Shown here in pieces: positions 62,122-64,000 of a stretch of DNA of 64,000 nt (positions are counted from its first letter, which is position 1; every line of letters begins with the position of its first letter). This DNA comes from Actinocatenispora rupis (GTDB lineage Bacteria > Actinomycetota > Actinomycetes > Mycobacteriales > Micromonosporaceae): contig NZ_BOMB01000019.1 of the NCBI RefSeq assembly GCF_016861975.1, positions 207,619 through 271,618 of the forward strand, given 5' to 3'. The notes beneath the pieces were generated by a model, which was not told where the DNA came from, ran no database searches, and was given only the letters and a program-made list of their open reading frames with translations. A program made the position numbers and the translations under genes.

Positions 62122-64000
62122 GTGCGTGACGCGCCTGCTGGTCGGGCTGCCGTCGAACCACCGGTGCCGGACCGGCAGCCCGCCGGGGACGCCGATCCGG
62201 TGCGTACTCTGCTGTCCCGGCTGGCGCTGCCCGGCCTGGTGGTCGTGACGGGTGCGCCGGGCGCCGGCCGCAGTACGGCTCTGCGTGCGATCGCCGAATC
62301 CTTCCCGGGTGTCGTGAGTGCCGGTGGTGGCCTGGCGATCTTACGCACCGTCCCCGCGCTGGCGTTGTCGCGTGCCGTACGTGCCCGCCTGCCGGTCGAG
62401 GATGCGGCGCTGACCGCCGAGGCGGTCCGCTCCCGGGTGCGCGGCGGGCTGCTGGTCGTCGACGACGTGCAGTGGGCCGATCCGCTGACCCTGGCGACGC
62501 TGCCGGCGCTGGCCGCGCACTGCCGGGTCCTGGTCGCCCTGCGTACGCCGCACCGGCTGCCGGAGGCCGCCGTGCGCGCCCTGCGGGACGCGGCCGCCGA
62601 GTGGGTGGCGCTGCCACCGCTGAGCCCGACGCAGGCCACCGAGCTGGCCCGGCGTACGGCACCGGGGTTGGGGCCGGCGGGCGTGGCCGAGGTGGTGGCG
62701 CGTGCCGGTGGCGTACCGCTGGCGGTGGAGGCGCTGGCGCGACACGCGGTGACGCATCCGGAGTCGGTGTCGGCGCCGCCGCAGTCCGACACCCGTGGCG
62801 AGGCGGGCACCGTCGCGCACGCCGTGGCCGAGGCGCTGGCGGACCTGACCCGCCCGGCGCGTACGGCGATGGCGGCGCTGGGGATGCTGCGCCGTCCGGC
62901 CGGCCGCGGCCTGCTCGGGCCGGGCGTGGACGAGCTGACCGAGGCGGGCCTGGTCACCACCGAGGACGATCCGGCGGGCGGGGCGCCGCTGCTGGCCGCC
63001 GTCTCGCCGTACGTGGCGGAGGTGGCCGCCGGGCTGCTGACCGCCGACGAGCGCGCCGGGCTGCACCGCCGACTCGCCGATCTGGTACCGGATGCGGAGG
63101 CGGCCCGGCACCTGGCCGCGGCCGGTGACGACGAGCCTGCATACCGGCGGGCGCTGGCCGCGGCGGCGGCCGCCGACACCGCCGGTGAGCGCGCCGACCT
63201 GCTGCTGCTGGCCTGCGGGCTGCCCGGCGCCGAGCCGCGCCCGGTGGTACGGCGGGACGCGGCGGCCGCGGCGTTGGAGGTGGGCCGGCCGCGTGCCGCG
63301 CTGCGTGCCCTCGGTGACGCCGAGGACCCCGACACGGCCGTGCTGCGCGGTGAGGCGCTGCTGCAGCTGGGTGACGCGGCCGGCGCGGTCGCCGCGGTGA
63401 CCGTCGTACCGGATGCGGCCGGTGCCGACGTGGTGGCCGCCCGGGACCGGGTGCTGCTGCTGGGCGCGCTGAGTACCGACACCGACCGGGCGGTGGAGCT
63501 GGCGGCCGCGGCGATCGGCCGGCACGGCGCGACGCCGGAGCACACCGGGCTGCGCGCCGCGCTGGCCGCGGTCGACGCGGCCCGCCGCGCCCCGGCCTGG
63601 GAGCGTGCGCTGGCCACCGCGACCGCCGCCGCCGGTACGGCCGGCGACGCGCTCGCGGCCCGGTGGAGCGCGTGGCTGCTGGTGGAGACGCTCGCCGCGG
63701 ACGGCCGGCTGGCCGAGGCGGCGGACAACGCCCGGCTCGCCGCGGACGCCTGCGCCGCCGACCTGGCGTACTCGTGGCAGACCCGGTTCGTGGCGGCGGA
63801 GCTGTGGTGCACGGCGCTGCGCGGCGAGCAGCTCGACGACGTGGTACGCCGGGCGGTGGGCCTGGTGGACCGGACGCTGCCCGCGGTGGCCCACGGGTAC
63901 GCGACGGCGGCGGCGAGCCTGGCCGAGGCGGACGGCGGGCTGCTGGCCTCCGCGCGGGCCCGGCTGGCGGCGCGTCCGGCGCGGGCCGCGGCGAGCGTGG
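62122..64000 (+). CDS. Large STAND-type ATPase transcriptional regulator (IniR/LuxR-like), truncated by the window end
   Basis: At least 626 residues with the 3' end missing. The ATPase core has a Walker-A-like VVVTGAPGAGRST, in which the usual Lys is Arg, and a Walker B LLVVDDVQWADPLTL. It then shows MalT/LuxR-type STAND features (LPPLSPTQATELARR, ARAGGVPLAVEALARHAV). A long Ala-rich helical repeat region resembling TPR solenoids follows (for example LAAAAAADTAGERADLLLLACG). A C-terminal LuxR helix-turn-helix would lie beyond the edge. GTG 62122 has GGGGGGAGG upstream. Divergent from the dynamin operon, as iniR is from iniBAC. Confidence 0.82.
   Translation, partial: MRDAPAGRAAVEPPVPDRQPAGDADPVRTLLSRLALPGLVVVTGAPGAGRSTALRAIAESFPGVVSAGGGLAILRTVPALALSRAVRARLPVEDAALTAEAVRSRVRGGLLVVDDVQWADPLTLATLPALAAHCRVLVALRTPHRLPEAAVRALRDAAAEWVALPPLSPTQATELARRTAPGLGPAGVAEVVARAGGVPLAVEALARHAVTHPESVSAPPQSDTRGEAGTVAHAVAEALADLTRPARTAMAALGMLRRPAGRGLLGPGVDELTEAGLVTTEDDPAGGAPLLAAVSPYVAEVAAGLLTADERAGLHRRLADLVPDAEAARHLAAAGDDEPAYRRALAAAAAADTAGERADLLLLACGLPGAEPRPVVRRDAAAAALEVGRPRAALRALGDAEDPDTAVLRGEALLQLGDAAGAVAAVTVVPDAAGADVVAARDRVLLLGALSTDTDRAVELAAAAIGRHGATPEHTGLRAALAAVDAARRAPAWERALATATAAAGTAGDALAARWSAWLLVETLAADGRLAEAADNARLAADACAADLAYSWQTRFVAAELWCTALRGEQLDDVVRRAVGLVDRTLPAVAHGYATAAASLAEADGGLLASARARLAARPARAAASV

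Overview
The window is very GC-rich and reads as an actinobacterial chromosome. The best guess is a member of the Micromonosporaceae or a close relative, judged from the gene order pgsA-like / DUF881 / small basic protein / DUF881 / gcvH / garA / ftsR / bifunctional nuclease / MerR / glycine riboswitch / gcvP (the same order as Rv1822-Rv1832 of Mycobacterium tuberculosis), frequent GTG starts and DUF5999- and DUF1876-type proteins. The genus cannot be fixed from sequence reading alone.

Layout. 1-4.4 kb: a DUF1876 protein followed by a short tandem repeat, a membrane protein, a NarL-type two-component system, a VOC protein, a gene-free stretch and tRNA-Pro(GGG). 4.7-14.1 kb: the conserved housekeeping block listed above, with a tandem glycine riboswitch ahead of gcvP. 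14.1-25.9 kb: DUF5999, a membrane-anchored VWA protein, a gluconate permease (GntP) carrying a frameshift, a coiled-coil protein and a series of regulator/enzyme pairs. 26-30.1 kb: a decayed accessory patch. It holds a TetR-like repressor with tetO-like operators whose target genes are reduced to stubs, a lipoprotein, and relics of a Tn3-type resolvase and transposase around an aminoglycoside-phosphotransferase-like gene with no standard start codon. 30.4-32.1 kb: a rifampin-monooxygenase-type flavoprotein behind a 17-codon leader peptide and a hairpin. 32.3-33.3 kb: a possible AbiEii/MenT-type nucleotidyltransferase toxin with an overlapping partner. 33.3-49 kb: many short regulator-plus-effector units (ArsR/SRPBCC/VOC, MarR/ABC exporter, TetR/NmrA, MocR), several with clear palindromic operators and likely leaderless transcripts. 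49-55 kb: acyl-CoA dehydrogenase, patatin phospholipase, thymidine kinase, MFS permease and glycerophosphodiesterase.

55.1-64 kb is the most unusual part. One strand encodes a chain of a 27-codon ORF, an IniC-like dynamin GTPase, a two-TM protein with a GrpE-like C-terminal domain, an IniA-like dynamin GTPase and a very acidic protein. Divergent from it is a large STAND/LuxR-type ATPase regulator (cut by the window end). Convergent with it is an Hsp70-like ATPase that lacks a substrate-binding domain and ends in a membrane anchor. I infer a membrane stress/remodelling system that joins an Hsp70-GrpE ATPase cycle to a pair of bacterial dynamins, organised like the mycobacterial iniBAC/iniR locus but with added chaperone parts.

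Limits: everything here comes from reading the sequence. Start codons are inferred from Shine-Dalgarno sequences, -10 boxes and overlaps, and family calls come from motif recognition rather than searches.
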